Shown: positions 8,760-17,943, counted from the stretch's first letter. The stretch: 64,000 bases of DNA from Burkholderia sp. NRF60-BP8 (GCF_001522585.2 NZ_CP013373.1:1488001-1552000), one strand, 5' to 3'. The notes: generated by a model from the letters alone, not told the origin. A program made the numbers and translations.

Positions 8760-9674
8760 ATGAAGATCGCTCTGGATCCCTACATGATTCGCCACCTGCC
8801 GCTCGACCGGCTGCCGCATGCGGTCGCCGAGCTCGGCTACGACCAGATCGAGCTGTCGCCACGCAGCGACTTTCTCGACTGGTGGGTGATGCCGCGCGCG
8901 ACGCGCGAGCGCATGGCCGCGTTCCGACAGGCGATGCGCGCGAGCGGCGTCGGTCTCGCGTCGCTGCAGCCGATGTACCGCTGGGCGAGCCCGTTCGAGG
9001 ACGAGCGGCAATGGGCCGTGCGCTGCTGGCAGAAGGCGATCGAGGTCGCAGTGGAGATGGAGTGCCCGCTGATGGTGTCCGAGTTCGGGCGCGGCGCGTC
9101 GCCGGAGCGTTCGGTCGGCGAGCGGCCGGGCGCGAACCCGAAGGAGCTGTGCGAGGCCGCGTGGTTTCGCTCGATGGACGCGCTGCTGCCGATCCTCGAG
9201 CGCGAACGCATCGTGCTGTCGGTCGAGCCGCATCCGGAGGACTGGATCGAGCAGCTTCAGCCGGCGATCGACATCGTCACGAACATCGGCTCGCCGTCGC
9301 TGAAGCTGTCGTACATCGCGCCGCACACGTTCTACTACGGCGACGACATGGCCGCGATGATCGCGACCGCCGCGCCGATTCTCGCGCACGTGCGCGTGGC
9401 CGACACGTTCGATCACCGCAAGAGCAGTCAGTTGCGCTACATCGTGAACCCGCCGGGCTCGAACCAGATCCGCGTGCACCAGCATCTCGACATCGGGCAG
9501 GGCGAGATCGACTGGGACGTGTTTTTCGGCGCGCTCGGCGCGGCCGGCTTCGATGGCGTGATGTCGTCGTGCGTGTTCGCGTGGGAGGACCGCGCGGAAG
9601 CGTCGTCGCGCTACATGCGCGACACGATCCAGCGCTACGTCGAACGCCATTTCGAGCGGGCGGCCGCGCGCTGA
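8760..9674 (+). CDS. xylose-isomerase-like TIM-barrel protein (sugar phosphate isomerase/epimerase family)
   Basis: A 304-residue protein of the AP-endonuclease-2 / xylose isomerase TIM-barrel superfamily, to which IolE, IolI and tagatose epimerases belong. It begins MKIALDPYMIRHLPLDRL. Candidate metal ligands are the Glu and His in LSVEPHPEDW and the His/Asp in AHVRVADTFDHRKS. GGGAAG lies just before the ATG. It lies 44 bp after the permease gene and is followed by a dehydrogenase. Its likely role is epimerisation or isomerisation of an inositol-derived keto compound; the exact reaction is not deducible. Confidence 0.8.
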   Translation: MKIALDPYMIRHLPLDRLPHAVAELGYDQIELSPRSDFLDWWVMPRATRERMAAFRQAMRASGVGLASLQPMYRWASPFEDERQWAVRCWQKAIEVAVEMECPLMVSEFGRGASPERSVGERPGANPKELCEAAWFRSMDALLPILERERIVLSVEPHPEDWIEQLQPAIDIVTNIGSPSLKLSYIAPHTFYYGDDMAAMIATAAPILAHVRVADTFDHRKSSQLRYIVNPPGSNQIRVHQHLDIGQGEIDWDVFFGALGAAGFDGVMSSCVFAWEDRAEASSRYMRDTIQRYVERHFERAAAR

Positions 9675-9749
9675 GCCGTTTTGGGCACCCTTGCTGACCG
9701 GCGCGGCACGGGCCACGCCGTTGATGAACGAACGACTGGAGATATTCGA

Positions 9750-10763
9750 ATGACGTTGCAAATCGGTGTGATCGGCTGCGGCGCGATCGGCCAGGACCAT
9801 ATCCGCAGGCTGACGCGTACGCTGTCCGGCGCACGCGTGGTAGCCGTCAACGACATCGACCCGCAGCAGGCGCGCGATGCGGTGACGAAGTACGGGCTCG
9901 ACGCGGAAATCTACGGCGACGGCCACGACGTGGTCGCGGCCGCCGACGTGCAGGCCGTGCTCGTCACGTCGTGGGGGCCGACGCACGAAGCGTTCGTGCT
10001 CGACGCGATCGCGCACGGCAAGCCGGTGTTCTGCGAGAAGCCGCTCGCGGTGACTGCCGACGGCTGCATGCGCATCGTCGAGGCCGAGATCGCGCACGGC
10101 AAGCGGCTCGTGCAGGTCGGCTTCATGCGTCCGTACGACGAAGGCTATCGTGCGCTCAAGCGCGTGATCGACAGCGGAGAGATCGGCGCGCCGCTGATGC
10201 TGCATTGCGCGCATCGCAACCAGTCGGTCGGCGAGCGCTATACGACCGACATGGCGATCACCGACACGCTGATCCACGAGCTCGACGTGCTGCGCTGGCT
10301 GCTCGGCGAGGACTACACGAGCGCGCAGGTCGTCTACCCGAAGAAGACGCGCCATGCGAGCGCGCATCTCGCCGATCCGCAGATCGTGCTGCTCGAAACC
10401 GCGAGCGGCGTGCGCATCGACGTCGAGATCTTCGTGAACTGCCAGTACGGCTACGACATCCAGTGCGAGGTGGTCGGCGAGAACGGCATCGCGAAGCTGC
10501 CCGATCCGCCGGCCGTCGGGCTCAAGCATGCGGCGCGGCAGTCGGTCGAGATCATGACCGACTGGAAGGAGCGCTTCATCGCGTCGTACGACGTCGAGCT
10601 GCAGGCGTTCGTCGACGGCGTGCGGCAGGGCGCGCTGACCGGCCCGTCCGCGTGGGACGGCTATGCGGCGGCGGTCGCGGCCGATGCGTGCGTGCGCGCG
10701 CAGCAGAGCGGAGCGGTCGAGCCGATCGCGATGGCCGAACGCCCGGCGTTCTATCGCGGCTGA
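9750..10763 (+). CDS. iolG: Gfo/Idh/MocA-family oxidoreductase, probable inositol 2-dehydrogenase
   Basis: A 337-residue NAD(P)-dependent dehydrogenase. The N-terminal Rossmann motif is [16 protein letters not shown], and the family lysine lies in CEKPLAVT. The substrate side carries [16 protein letters not shown], including the conserved His. It probably oxidises myo-inositol (or an isomer) at C2 to the inosose used by IolE. The ATG at 9750 has TGGAGA about 8 nt upstream. It follows the first TIM-barrel gene by 75 bp. The symbol is assigned by pathway fit; which of the two Gfo/Idh/MocA genes here is the main IolG is not certain. Confidence 0.82.
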   Translation: MTLQIGVIGCGAIGQDHIRRLTRTLSGARVVAVNDIDPQQARDAVTKYGLDAEIYGDGHDVVAAADVQAVLVTSWGPTHEAFVLDAIAHGKPVFCEKPLAVTADGCMRIVEAEIAHGKRLVQVGFMRPYDEGYRALKRVIDSGEIGAPLMLHCAHRNQSVGERYTTDMAITDTLIHELDVLRWLLGEDYTSAQVVYPKKTRHASAHLADPQIVLLETASGVRIDVEIFVNCQYGYDIQCEVVGENGIAKLPDPPAVGLKHAARQSVEIMTDWKERFIASYDVELQAFVDGVRQGALTGPSAWDGYAAAVAADACVRAQQSGAVEPIAMAERPAFYRG

Positions 10764-10840
10764 ACGGGCCGGACACGTTGACATCGTGCCACGCGGCCAC
10801 GCTCGAGGCCACGCACCGCTTTCCTGATGGACTGACCGAC

Positions 10841-11767
10841 ATGACGATGAAGATTGGCTGCGCGCCGTGCTGCTGGGGCGTCGACGACGTGAAGAATCCG
10901 CACGTGCCGCCGTGGCGGCACGTGCTCGCCGAAGCCGCACAGGCCGGCTATTCGGGCATCGAGCTCGGCCCGTACGGCTATATCCCGCTCGAGCTCGACG
11001 TGGTGAGCGCGGAGCTCGAACGGCAGCGCCTGAGCATCACCGCCGGCACGATCTTCGACGACCTGGTGTCGCCGGAGAACCTGCCGAACCTGCTGCGCCA
11101 GACGCGCGACATCTGCGCGCTGATCACGCGCTTGCCGAAGCTGCCGACGCAGGACGGCCAGCGCTACGCGGCGCCGTACCTGGTCGTGATGGACTGGGGC
11201 CACGAGGAGCGCGACTATGCGGCCGGTCACGGCGATCGCGCGCCGCGGCTGTCCGACGAGCGCTGGGCGCGGATGGTGGACCATATCCGGCAGATCGCGA
11301 CGCTCGCGCGCGACGAGTTCGGCGTGCGCGCGGTGATCCATCCGCATGCGGGCGGTTACATCGAGTTCGCGGACGAGATCGACCGTATCGTCGCCGACGT
11401 TGCGGCCGAGACGGCGGGCCTCTGTCTCGACACGGGCCACCTGTACTACTCGGGGATGGATCCCGAGACCTGGCTGCGCCGTCACGCGGCGCGGCTCGAC
11501 TACGTGCATTTCAAGGATATCGACGCGACCGTGTACGACGCGGTGATGCGCGAGCACATCGCATTCTTCGCGGCGTGCGCGCGCGGCGTGATGTGCCCGA
11601 TCGGCAACGGCGTGCTCGACTACCGCGCGATTCGCCGCGCGCTCGACGACATCGGCTATGCGGGCTATATCACGATCGAACAGGAGCGCGATCCGCGCAA
11701 TGCCGGCACGAGCCTGCGCGACGTCGCGGCGAGCCGCGCGTTTCTCGCATCGGCCGGGTTCGCGTGA
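10841..11767 (+). CDS. TIM-barrel protein, inosose dehydratase / isomerase-like
   Basis: A second xylose-isomerase-like TIM-barrel protein, 308 residues, closer in style to IolE. It has an N-terminal KIGCAPCCWGVDD and the metal-site motifs VIHPHAGGYIEF, CLDTGHLYYSGMDP and YVHFKDID, matching the pattern of IolE in this window (DTGHAYFGG, HCKDVR). Starts at 10841 and 10847 are both possible (ATG ACG ATG). It is in the same operon, 77 bp after the first dehydrogenase. It may dehydrate or epimerise a stereoisomer of inosose. Confidence 0.78.
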   Translation: MTMKIGCAPCCWGVDDVKNPHVPPWRHVLAEAAQAGYSGIELGPYGYIPLELDVVSAELERQRLSITAGTIFDDLVSPENLPNLLRQTRDICALITRLPKLPTQDGQRYAAPYLVVMDWGHEERDYAAGHGDRAPRLSDERWARMVDHIRQIATLARDEFGVRAVIHPHAGGYIEFADEIDRIVADVAAETAGLCLDTGHLYYSGMDPETWLRRHAARLDYVHFKDIDATVYDAVMREHIAFFAACARGVMCPIGNGVLDYRAIRRALDDIGYAGYITIEQERDPRNAGTSLRDVAASRAFLASAGFA

Positions 11768-11832
11768 TCGGCCGTCGGCCCGACCCTTTGCACACACTCT
11801 GAACACTGAACACGGACAGGAACACGACAATC

Positions 11833-13005
11833 ATGATCGACGGACAGATTCTGCTCGGACATTCGATTCGCTGGGGCATGGTCGGCGGCGGGCTCGGCAG
11901 CCAGATCGGCTACAGCCACCGGTCGGCCGCGTTGCGCGACGGCAGTTTCCAGCTCGTTGCCGGCGCGTTCGACATCGATGCCGAGCGCGGGCGGCAGTTC
12001 GGCGTGAAGCTCGGCGTCGCCGCGGACCGCTGCTATCCCGACTACCGGACGATGTTCGACGCCGAGGCGAAGCGTGCCGACGGCATCCGCGCGGTGTCGA
12101 TCGCGACGCCGAACAACACGCACTTCGAGATTTGCCGCGCGGCGCTGAACGCGGGGCTGCACGTCGTATGCGAGAAGCCGCTGTGCTTCACGACCGAGGA
12201 GGCCGAGGCGCTGCAGCGGCTGTCGGTCGAGAAGAACCGCATCGTCGGCGTCGCGTACGGCTATTCCGGACACCAGATGATCGAGCAGGCGCGCGAAATG
12301 ATTGCGCGCGGCGATCTCGGCGAGATCCGCATCGTGCAGATGCAGTTCGCGCACGGCTTCCACAGCGACGGCGTCGAAGCCGCGAGCGCCGCCGCACGCT
12401 GGCGCGTCGACCCGAAGTTCGCGGGGCCGAGCTACGTGCTCGGCGATATCGGCACGCACCCGCTGTACATCTCCGAAGTAATGGCGCCGGACCTGAAGAT
12501 CAAACGGCTGATGTGTTCGCGGCAGAGCTTCGTGAAGAGCCGCGCACCGCTCGAGGACAACGCGTTCACGATCATGGAATACGACACGGGTGCGATCGGC
12601 TACGTGTGGTCGAGCGCGGTGAACGCCGGCTCGATGCACGGGCAGAAGGTGCGCGTGATCGGCTCGAAGGCGAGCGTCGAATGGTGGGACGAACATCCGA
12701 ACCAGTTGCGCTACGAGATCCAGGGGCAGCCCGCGCAGGTGCTCGATCGCGGGATGCCGTACCTGCACCCGAACGCGACGCGCGAAGACCGCATCGGCGC
12801 CGGGCATCCGGAAGGGCTGTTCGAAGCGTGGTCGAACCTGTACGCACGCTTCGCGCTCGCGATGGACGCGGCCGATCGCGGCGACGCGCAGACGTTGAAG
12901 CAGATCCGCTTTCCGGACGTCCATGCGGGCGTCGAAGGCGTGCGGTGGGTCGAGAACTGCGTGCGGTCCGCCGATGCGGGCGGCGTGTGGGTCGACTATC
13001 GTTGA
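11833..13005 (+). CDS. Gfo/Idh/MocA-family oxidoreductase
   Basis: A 390-residue NAD(P)-dependent dehydrogenase, longer than the neighbouring 337-residue one. The nucleotide-binding motif is GMVGGGLGSQIGYSHR and the catalytic-lysine motif is CEKPLCFT. A C-terminal region carries GHPEGLFEAWSNLYARF, seen in the longer myo/scyllo-inositol dehydrogenase-like branch. It lies 65 bp after the second TIM-barrel gene, so the operon holds two isomerase-dehydrogenase pairs. Use of another inositol isomer is a reasonable inference. Confidence 0.8.
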   Translation: MIDGQILLGHSIRWGMVGGGLGSQIGYSHRSAALRDGSFQLVAGAFDIDAERGRQFGVKLGVAADRCYPDYRTMFDAEAKRADGIRAVSIATPNNTHFEICRAALNAGLHVVCEKPLCFTTEEAEALQRLSVEKNRIVGVAYGYSGHQMIEQAREMIARGDLGEIRIVQMQFAHGFHSDGVEAASAAARWRVDPKFAGPSYVLGDIGTHPLYISEVMAPDLKIKRLMCSRQSFVKSRAPLEDNAFTIMEYDTGAIGYVWSSAVNAGSMHGQKVRVIGSKASVEWWDEHPNQLRYEIQGQPAQVLDRGMPYLHPNATREDRIGAGHPEGLFEAWSNLYARFALAMDAADRGDAQTLKQIRFPDVHAGVEGVRWVENCVRSADAGGVWVDYR

Positions 13006-13101
13006 ACGAGGGGGCAGGCCGGCGCCGCCGCGGGCCGTCGCGTGTGGTCGCGCCGGCCGGCTTGGTAGACACCCTGATCTTTACGACGCCGCGAGGGCGT
13101 T

Positions 13102-13115
13102 GGACAATCGTTTCC
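13102..13115. promoter_or_regulatory. candidate IolR operator upstream of the RpiR gene
   Basis: GGACAATCGTTTCC matches GGAA-N6-TTCC with one mismatch. It lies in the 209-bp gap before the RpiR-family regulator gene, where an autoregulatory site would be expected. Confidence 0.4.
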
Positions 13116-13214
13116 AGTCTTGCCGTGGAGCGTATGCAAGCGATGATCGAGCGCGTGGGAGCGAGCAGGCGGCGCGGGCCGTGCCGCAAACGTGATTAAA
13201 TTCGCCCTTCATGC

Positions 13215-14174
13215 ATGTATCCAGCCGAGCCCCGGGCCGCGTCCGCCAGCATCGCACGCGCATCGGGGCCGTCAACTTCGCGCTATCCGATGAGTTCATC
13301 CGAGAAACCTCCCGCCACCGTCGAGCAGTTCCTGCAGCATCTGACGCAGGAGTACGACGGTCTCAGCAATCGCCTGAAGGTGATTGCGCGTCACGTGGAA
13401 ACGCATCGGGACCAGCTTGGGCTGGAAGGCATCCAGTCGCTCGCGGAGGCATGCGGCGTCCAGCCGTCGGCCGTCGTGCGCTTCGCGAAGCACTTCGGCT
13501 TCTCCGGGTTCTCCGAGATGCAGCGGCTGTTCCGCGAGGGGCTCGCGCAGCAGATCGCGCCGGGGCGTGCGTACAACCTGCGGCTGCGCGACGTGATCGA
13601 AGCCGGCTCGTCGAGCCTGCAGCCCGAACAGATCGCCGACGAATTCATCAAGGGCAGCATTGCCGGGATGCAGCAGTTGCGGCAGACGCTCGATTCGCAG
13701 GCGCTCGCGCAGGCCGTGGATTTGCTCGCCGATACGCAGGCGATCTGGATCGCCGGGTCGCGGCGCGCGTTTCCGATCGCCGTGTATCTCGACTATGCGC
13801 TGCAGCATACCGACAAGCGGATCGGCCTGTTCAGCGCGCTCGGCAGCATGCATCTCGGCCAGATCCGGTCGGTGCGCGACGGCGACGTGATGATCGCGAT
13901 CTCGTTCATGCCGTATGCGGACGAGACCGTGCAGGTCGCGCAGCAGGCCGCGCAGCGCGGCGCGCGGCTGATCGCGATCACCGACAGCCGGATGAGCCCG
14001 CTCGCGCGGGAGGCGGAAGTGACGCTGATGGTGCAGGACAGCGCGACGTTCGGCTTTCGTGCGCTGACCGCCACGATGGGCCTCGCGCAGAGTCTGTTCG
14101 TCGCGCTCGCGTACCGGCTCGAGTTGTCCTATATGCCGACCGCCGACGGCGCGCACGGCACGAAAGCCGGTTGA
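13215..14174 (+). CDS. iolR: RpiR/MurR-family transcriptional regulator (probable inositol regulator)
   Basis: A 319-residue regulator with the RpiR-type helix-turn-helix (about 30-105, including GIQSLAEACGVQPSAVVRFAK) and a C-terminal SIS sugar-phosphate-binding domain (about 150-290; IWIAGSRRAFPIAVYLD, ISFMPYADETVQVAQ). It should sense a phosphorylated pathway intermediate and repress the iol operons. The start is unclear: ATG 13215 gives this length, while ATG 13290 (MSSSEKPPATVEQFL) gives 294 residues and fits family N-termini better. Neither has a clear ribosome-binding site. The symbol is given by context. Confidence 0.82.
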   Translation: MYPAEPRAASASIARASGPSTSRYPMSSSEKPPATVEQFLQHLTQEYDGLSNRLKVIARHVETHRDQLGLEGIQSLAEACGVQPSAVVRFAKHFGFSGFSEMQRLFREGLAQQIAPGRAYNLRLRDVIEAGSSSLQPEQIADEFIKGSIAGMQQLRQTLDSQALAQAVDLLADTQAIWIAGSRRAFPIAVYLDYALQHTDKRIGLFSALGSMHLGQIRSVRDGDVMIAISFMPYADETVQVAQQAAQRGARLIAITDSRMSPLAREAEVTLMVQDSATFGFRALTATMGLAQSLFVALAYRLELSYMPTADGAHGTKAG

Positions 14175-14183
14175 TCGCGACTG

Positions 14184-14226
14184 CCGGTGCGCCGCCCGCC
14201 GAACGGATCGGCGGACGGCGCACCGG
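14184..14226. terminator. bidirectional terminator between rpiR-type gene and mmsA
   Basis: An 18-bp stem with one A-C mismatch and a 7-nt loop lies between two convergent genes (ends 14174 and 14232). No T-run is present on either side, so termination efficiency is uncertain. Confidence 0.6.
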
Positions 14227-14231
14227 GCGGC

Positions 14232-15752
14232 TTACTTCGCGGTCGGCATCGCGAATTCGGCGCCCTTGCCGATGCTCGACGACCAGCGCTGCATCACCGA
14301 CTTCTGACGCGTGTAGAAGCGCACGCCTTCCTCGCCGTATGCGTGCATGTCGCCGAACAGGCTCTTCTTCCAGCCGCCGAAGCCGTGCCACGCCATCGGC
14401 ACCGGGATCGGCACGTTGATGCCGACCATGCCGACCTGGATGCGCCGCGCGAATTCTCGCGCGATGCCGCCGTCGCTCGTGAAGCACGACACGCCGTTGC
14501 CGAACTCGTGCGCGTTGATCAGGTCGACCGCTTCGCCGAAGTCCTTCACGCGCACGCAGCCGAGCACCGGCCCGAAGATCTCTTCCTTGTAGATGCGCAT
14601 GTCGGGCGTCACGCGGTCGAACAGCGTACCGCCGGTGAAGAAGCCGGCTTCGCGGCCCGGCACGCGCAGCCCGCGGCCGTCGACCACCAGTTGCGCGCCT
14701 TCGTTCACGCCCTGCTCGATATAGCCTTCGATGCGCTTGAGCGCGTCGCCGGTGACGATCGGCCCCATCTCGACTTCCGGCGACATCCCGTCGCCGATCA
14801 CCAGCTTGCGTGCGCGCTCGGCGACCGCCGGCACGATCTTGTCGGCCACGTCGCCGACCAGCACCGCGATGCTGATCGCCATGCAGCGCTCGCCCGCGGA
14901 GCCGTATGCGGCGCCGATCAGCGCGTCGACGGCCTGCTCGATGTTCGCGTCGGGCATCACGACGAGGTGGTTCTTCGCGCCGCCGAGCGCCTGCACGCGC
15001 TTGCCCGACTGCACCGCGCGCTGCTGCACGTAGGCTGCGATCGGCGTCGAGCCGACGAAACTGACGGCCTGCACGTCCGGGTGGTCGAGGAGGGCATCGA
15101 CCGCGCCCTTGTCGCCCTGGACGACGTTGAACACGCCGGCGGGCAGGCCGGCCTGCGTGAGCAGGTCGGCGATGAACAGCGCGGCCGACGGGTCGCGCTC
15201 GCTCGGCTTCAGCACGAACGTGTTGCCCGTCGCGAGCGCGACCGGGAACATCCAGCACGGCACCATGCACGGGAAGTTGAACGGCGTGATGCCCGCGACG
15301 ACGCCGAGCGGCTGGCGCATCGTCCAGTTGTCGATGCCGGTGCTGACCTGGTCGGTGAAATCGCCCTTCAGCAGTTGCGGCACGCCGCATGCGAATTCGA
15401 TGATGTCGATGCCGCGCGCGACTTCGCCCTGCGCATCCGAGAACACCTTGCCGTGCTCGGCCGTGATGATCGCCGCGAGCGTGTCGCGGTGCTCGTTCAT
15501 CAGTTGCAGGAAGCGGTGCAGCACGCGCGCGCGGCGGATCGGCGGCGTGTCGGCCCAGGCCGGGAACGCCGCACGGGCGGACGCGACGGCGCGCTGCACT
15601 TCGTCGTCGCCCGCGAGCGCGACGCGGCGCACCGCGCGGCCGAGCGCCGGATTGAAGACGTCCTGGAAACGGCCGCTGCGGCCGGCGACGGGCGCGCCGT
15701 CGAGGTAGTGGCCGACGTCGGCGTCGGACGTATAGGCGGGAACCGTGGTCAT
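14232..15752 (-). CDS. mmsA: methylmalonate-semialdehyde dehydrogenase (CoA-acylating)
   Basis: Oxidises malonic or methylmalonic semialdehyde with CoA and NAD+ to acetyl-CoA or propionyl-CoA, the last step of inositol breakdown (IolA) and part of valine breakdown. It is an aldehyde dehydrogenase of 506 residues, the family length. The active-site cysteine is in [11 protein letters not shown], and [16 protein letters not shown] is a further family signature. The ATG at 15752 has AGGAGA about 6 nt upstream; a longer reading to 15803 lacks one. It converges on the iol regulator gene and diverges from a LysR gene. I saw no GGAA-N6-TTCC site upstream, suggesting separate control. Confidence 0.94.
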   Translation of the reverse strand: MTTVPAYTSDADVGHYLDGAPVAGRSGRFQDVFNPALGRAVRRVALAGDDEVQRAVASARAAFPAWADTPPIRRARVLHRFLQLMNEHRDTLAAIITAEHGKVFSDAQGEVARGIDIIEFACGVPQLLKGDFTDQVSTGIDNWTMRQPLGVVAGITPFNFPCMVPCWMFPVALATGNTFVLKPSERDPSAALFIADLLTQAGLPAGVFNVVQGDKGAVDALLDHPDVQAVSFVGSTPIAAYVQQRAVQSGKRVQALGGAKNHLVVMPDANIEQAVDALIGAAYGSAGERCMAISIAVLVGDVADKIVPAVAERARKLVIGDGMSPEVEMGPIVTGDALKRIEGYIEQGVNEGAQLVVDGRGLRVPGREAGFFTGGTLFDRVTPDMRIYKEEIFGPVLGCVRVKDFGEAVDLINAHEFGNGVSCFTSDGGIAREFARRIQVGMVGINVPIPVPMAWHGFGGWKKSLFGDMHAYGEEGVRFYTRQKSVMQRWSSSIGKGAEFAMPTAK

Positions 15753-15789
15753 GCGTGTCTCCTGCGGATGGGAATGGGGGTGAACGGAA

Positions 15790-15800
15790 CCTAGTCTAGG
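15790..15800. promoter_or_regulatory. short palindrome in the mmsA/LysR divergent region
   Basis: CCTAGTCTAGG is a perfect 5-bp inverted repeat around a central base, about 40 bp upstream of the mmsA start. It may be an operator or part of the mmsA promoter. Confidence 0.3.
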
Positions 15801-15843
15801 CAAAGCGGCGGGGCGGGAGAAGGCCGCGCAGCTTGATTCACTG

Positions 15844-15857
15844 TTCAGAATTCTGAA
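15844..15857. promoter_or_regulatory. candidate LysR-regulator binding palindrome
   Basis: TTCAGAATTCTGAA is a perfect 14-bp palindrome ending 10 bp before the LysR start codon, in a locally AT-rich segment. Binding there would cover the regulator's own start region, which fits autoregulation. Confidence 0.5.
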
Positions 15858-15867
15858 TAATCGGCGG

Positions 15868-16803
15868 ATGAATCAGCAAAATGTCCAGGCGCTCTGGCCG
15901 CACATCCATTCGCTGACGGTGCTGTCCGCGGCGGGCAGTTTCACGGCTGCCGCGCAGCGGCTCGGCATCAGCAAGGCCGCGATGAGCCAGCGCATCGCCG
16001 ATCTCGAAAAGGCGGCCGGTGTGCCGCTCGTGCGGCGCACCACGCGCAGCGTGCGGCTCACCGATGCGGGCCAGACGCTCGTCGACAGCACGCGCGACGC
16101 GTTCGAGTCGATCGGCCAGCATTTCGCGCGCGTGAAGGATCTCGCCGGCGAGCCGCGCGGGCTGCTCCGCCTGACGGTGCCGGTCGCGCTCGGGCGCCAG
16201 CAGATCGTGCCGCACCTGCCCGATTTTCTGCGCCAGCATCCGGGCGTACAGATCGAGCTCGACCTGTCCGACCGCCTGCATTCGCTGACGCAGGAGGGCT
16301 TCGATCTCGCGATCCGCCATACGACCACCGCGCCGCAGACCCATGTCGCGTGGAAGCTGTGCGACACGCGTTCGCTGCTGGTCGCGAGCCGCGACTATCT
16401 CGACACGCGCGGCGAGCCGCGCCACCCGAGCGAACTCGTCGATCACAGCTGTCTGTGCTACTTGCGCGAGCACGAGCCGGCCGCGTGGAGCTTCGAGCCG
16501 GACGGCCGCCGGCGCCAGCGCGTGAGCGTGCCGGTGCGCGGCAGTTTCGCGGCGAACAACAGCGAGGCGATGCGCGAGGCCGCGCTCGGCGGGCTCGGCA
16601 TCGCGCTGCTGCCCGATTTCAGCGCGCGACGCGATCTCGACGCCGGCCGGCTCGTCGCGCTGCTCGACGGCTGGCGGCCGTCGGGTGCGTTCGGCGACCA
16701 CATTTTCGCGATCCGCCCGTACAGCCCGGTCGTGCCGAGCGCGGTGCGCGCGCTCGTGCGGCACCTGCGCGAGCGGCTCGCGGGCGGCTTCTCCGGCGCG
16801 TGA
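15868..16803 (+). CDS. LysR-family transcriptional regulator
   Basis: A 311-residue LysR-type regulator. The winged helix-turn-helix is at about 12-70 ([25 protein letters not shown]), and the effector-binding domain is at about 95-300 ([22 protein letters not shown]). It is of the CrgA/AaeR-like subgroup. It is divergent from mmsA with a 115-bp gap, so it probably controls mmsA and itself. The ligand is unknown. Confidence 0.88.
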   Translation: MNQQNVQALWPHIHSLTVLSAAGSFTAAAQRLGISKAAMSQRIADLEKAAGVPLVRRTTRSVRLTDAGQTLVDSTRDAFESIGQHFARVKDLAGEPRGLLRLTVPVALGRQQIVPHLPDFLRQHPGVQIELDLSDRLHSLTQEGFDLAIRHTTTAPQTHVAWKLCDTRSLLVASRDYLDTRGEPRHPSELVDHSCLCYLREHEPAAWSFEPDGRRRQRVSVPVRGSFAANNSEAMREAALGGLGIALLPDFSARRDLDAGRLVALLDGWRPSGAFGDHIFAIRPYSPVVPSAVRALVRHLRERLAGGFSGA

Positions 16804-16919
16804 GCCGGGCGGCGGCGGGCGCCGGGCCGTGGGCGGGCCGGGCAGGCGCGGCGGCGCTGCGGTAAAATCGCGGCTTCCATCCGCGCCGTGTGGGCGCGTC
16901 ATTCGAAGGTCGACAGCCG

Positions 16920-17147
16920 ATGCAGATTCACAAGGAAGTGGACGCGCGCGGGCTCAATTGCCCGTTGCCGATCCTGCGTGCCAAGAAAGCGCTTGCCGAT
17001 ATGGAAAGCGGGCAGATCCTCAAGGTGCTCGCGACCGATCCGGGCTCGCAGCGCGATTTCGCCGCGTTCGCGAAGCAGACGGGCAACGAGATCGTCGAAT
17101 CGACGACCCAGGACAAGACCTTCGTGTTCCTGATGCGTCGCCGCTGA
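16920..17147 (+). CDS. tusA: TusA-family sulfurtransferase
   Basis: A 75-residue sulfur-carrier protein. The CPxP signature appears as GLNCPLPILRAKKAL with the acceptor cysteine at residue 14. TusA proteins relay persulfide sulfur from cysteine desulfurase, for example to tRNA thiolation or molybdenum-cofactor routes. The ATG at 16920 starts MQIHKEVDARG; a longer reading from 16890 is not family-like. A TAAAAT box near 16863 may be its -10 element. It stands alone between a LysR gene and an unknown gene, so its partner proteins are not indicated. Confidence 0.88.
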   Translation: MQIHKEVDARGLNCPLPILRAKKALADMESGQILKVLATDPGSQRDFAAFAKQTGNEIVESTTQDKTFVFLMRRR

Positions 17148-17433
17148 AGGCGCGCATCGGACGTCCCGCCGCGCCAGGCTCCCGGCCGGCGCGCCTGGCT
17201 GACCGCGCTTTGCCGACCCGCTAGCCGGCCCGCTTAGCCCGCCGCACCTGGCCGGCCGCCCTTGACCGGCCGGTTCCGCGCCTCTCTGACAATTCTTAAA
17301 CCTCGTTGCGTGACCGGCTGCGTATACTGACGCGGCCGGTCGTCCGCTCCCAGCGGAGGCGCCGGCCACGGTACGTCGCACGGCGGGCTCGGGGGCCATG
17401 CCTGACGCTACCGTCGTACAACGGGGAGAGGAC

Positions 17434-17853
17434 ATGTCCTTCAGACCAGGGACCCTTCGAAGTCCGTCCGGAGCGGAAAGCATTGCGCCCGTGCGCACCT
17501 CGGAATTGAACCGGATCGAGCTCGATCCGCAACAGGACCGCCACGCGCGTGCCGCGCTGGAAGCCTACGCGGATTCGGCCGCGGCCGAGATGCCGTGGCT
17601 GGCCGAGTGGCTCGACGAACGGCTGCGCGATGCCGCGCGCGACGACGGCGCGGGCCCGACCTACTGCGGTGCGACGATCGAACGCGTGTTCGATCTGGCG
17701 CAGGCATGGGCGGCAGGCCAGCCCGACTACGCGGCCGGCGCATGGGAGCGCGTGCGCGACCAGTTGCAGCGGATGCTCGCGCAACGGCCGTCGCCGCGCG
17801 TGCCGACAGACGATTTTGCCGAGCCGGTGGCCGGCATCGCGGGCGCCGAATAG
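17434..17853 (+). CDS. hypothetical protein
   Basis: I do not recognise this 139-residue protein. It begins MSFRPGTLRSPSG and is soluble, with a predicted helical body rich in Ala, Asp, Glu and Trp (EMPWLAEWLDERLRDAAR, WAAGQPDYAAGAWERVRDQL). It has no signal peptide or membrane segment. The ATG at 17434 is chosen because GGGGAGAGG lies immediately upstream; an in-frame ATG at 17398 is possible. Codon use matches its neighbours, which supports it being real. The 286 bp before it hold only G+C-rich short repeats. Confidence 0.65.
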   Translation: MSFRPGTLRSPSGAESIAPVRTSELNRIELDPQQDRHARAALEAYADSAAAEMPWLAEWLDERLRDAARDDGAGPTYCGATIERVFDLAQAWAAGQPDYAAGAWERVRDQLQRMLAQRPSPRVPTDDFAEPVAGIAGAE

Positions 17854-17920
17854 GCGTCCGGTTGTGCAGCAGAAAGGATTATTCGAAGAAAGGGCGATAG
17901 TCCGCGCAATTTCTTGGCGA

Positions 17921-17943
17921 ATTTCATACTACTATGATGAAAT
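17921..17943. promoter_or_regulatory. inverted repeat upstream of the response-regulator operon
   Basis: ATTTCAT and ATGAAAT form a perfect 7-bp inverted repeat with a 9-bp spacer. The repeat lies in an AT-rich island about 180 bp upstream of the response-regulator start. It is a candidate operator or transcription start region. Confidence 0.35.

Noticed and set aside
4900..8862. Very long minus-strand reading (1320 codons) opposite the ABC transporter genes
   Set aside because: It is the complement of three clear genes, with Arg/His/Asp-rich low-complexity composition typical of antisense frames in G+C-rich DNA.
1..15752. Loss of iolB from the inositol pathway
   Set aside because: The operon runs off the left edge inside iolE, so iolB may lie just outside; absence cannot be claimed.
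17148..17433. G+C-rich GGCCGG repeats as a regulatory RNA
   Set aside because: The short GGCCGG/CCGGCC matches are expected by chance at this base composition and form no clear long stem.
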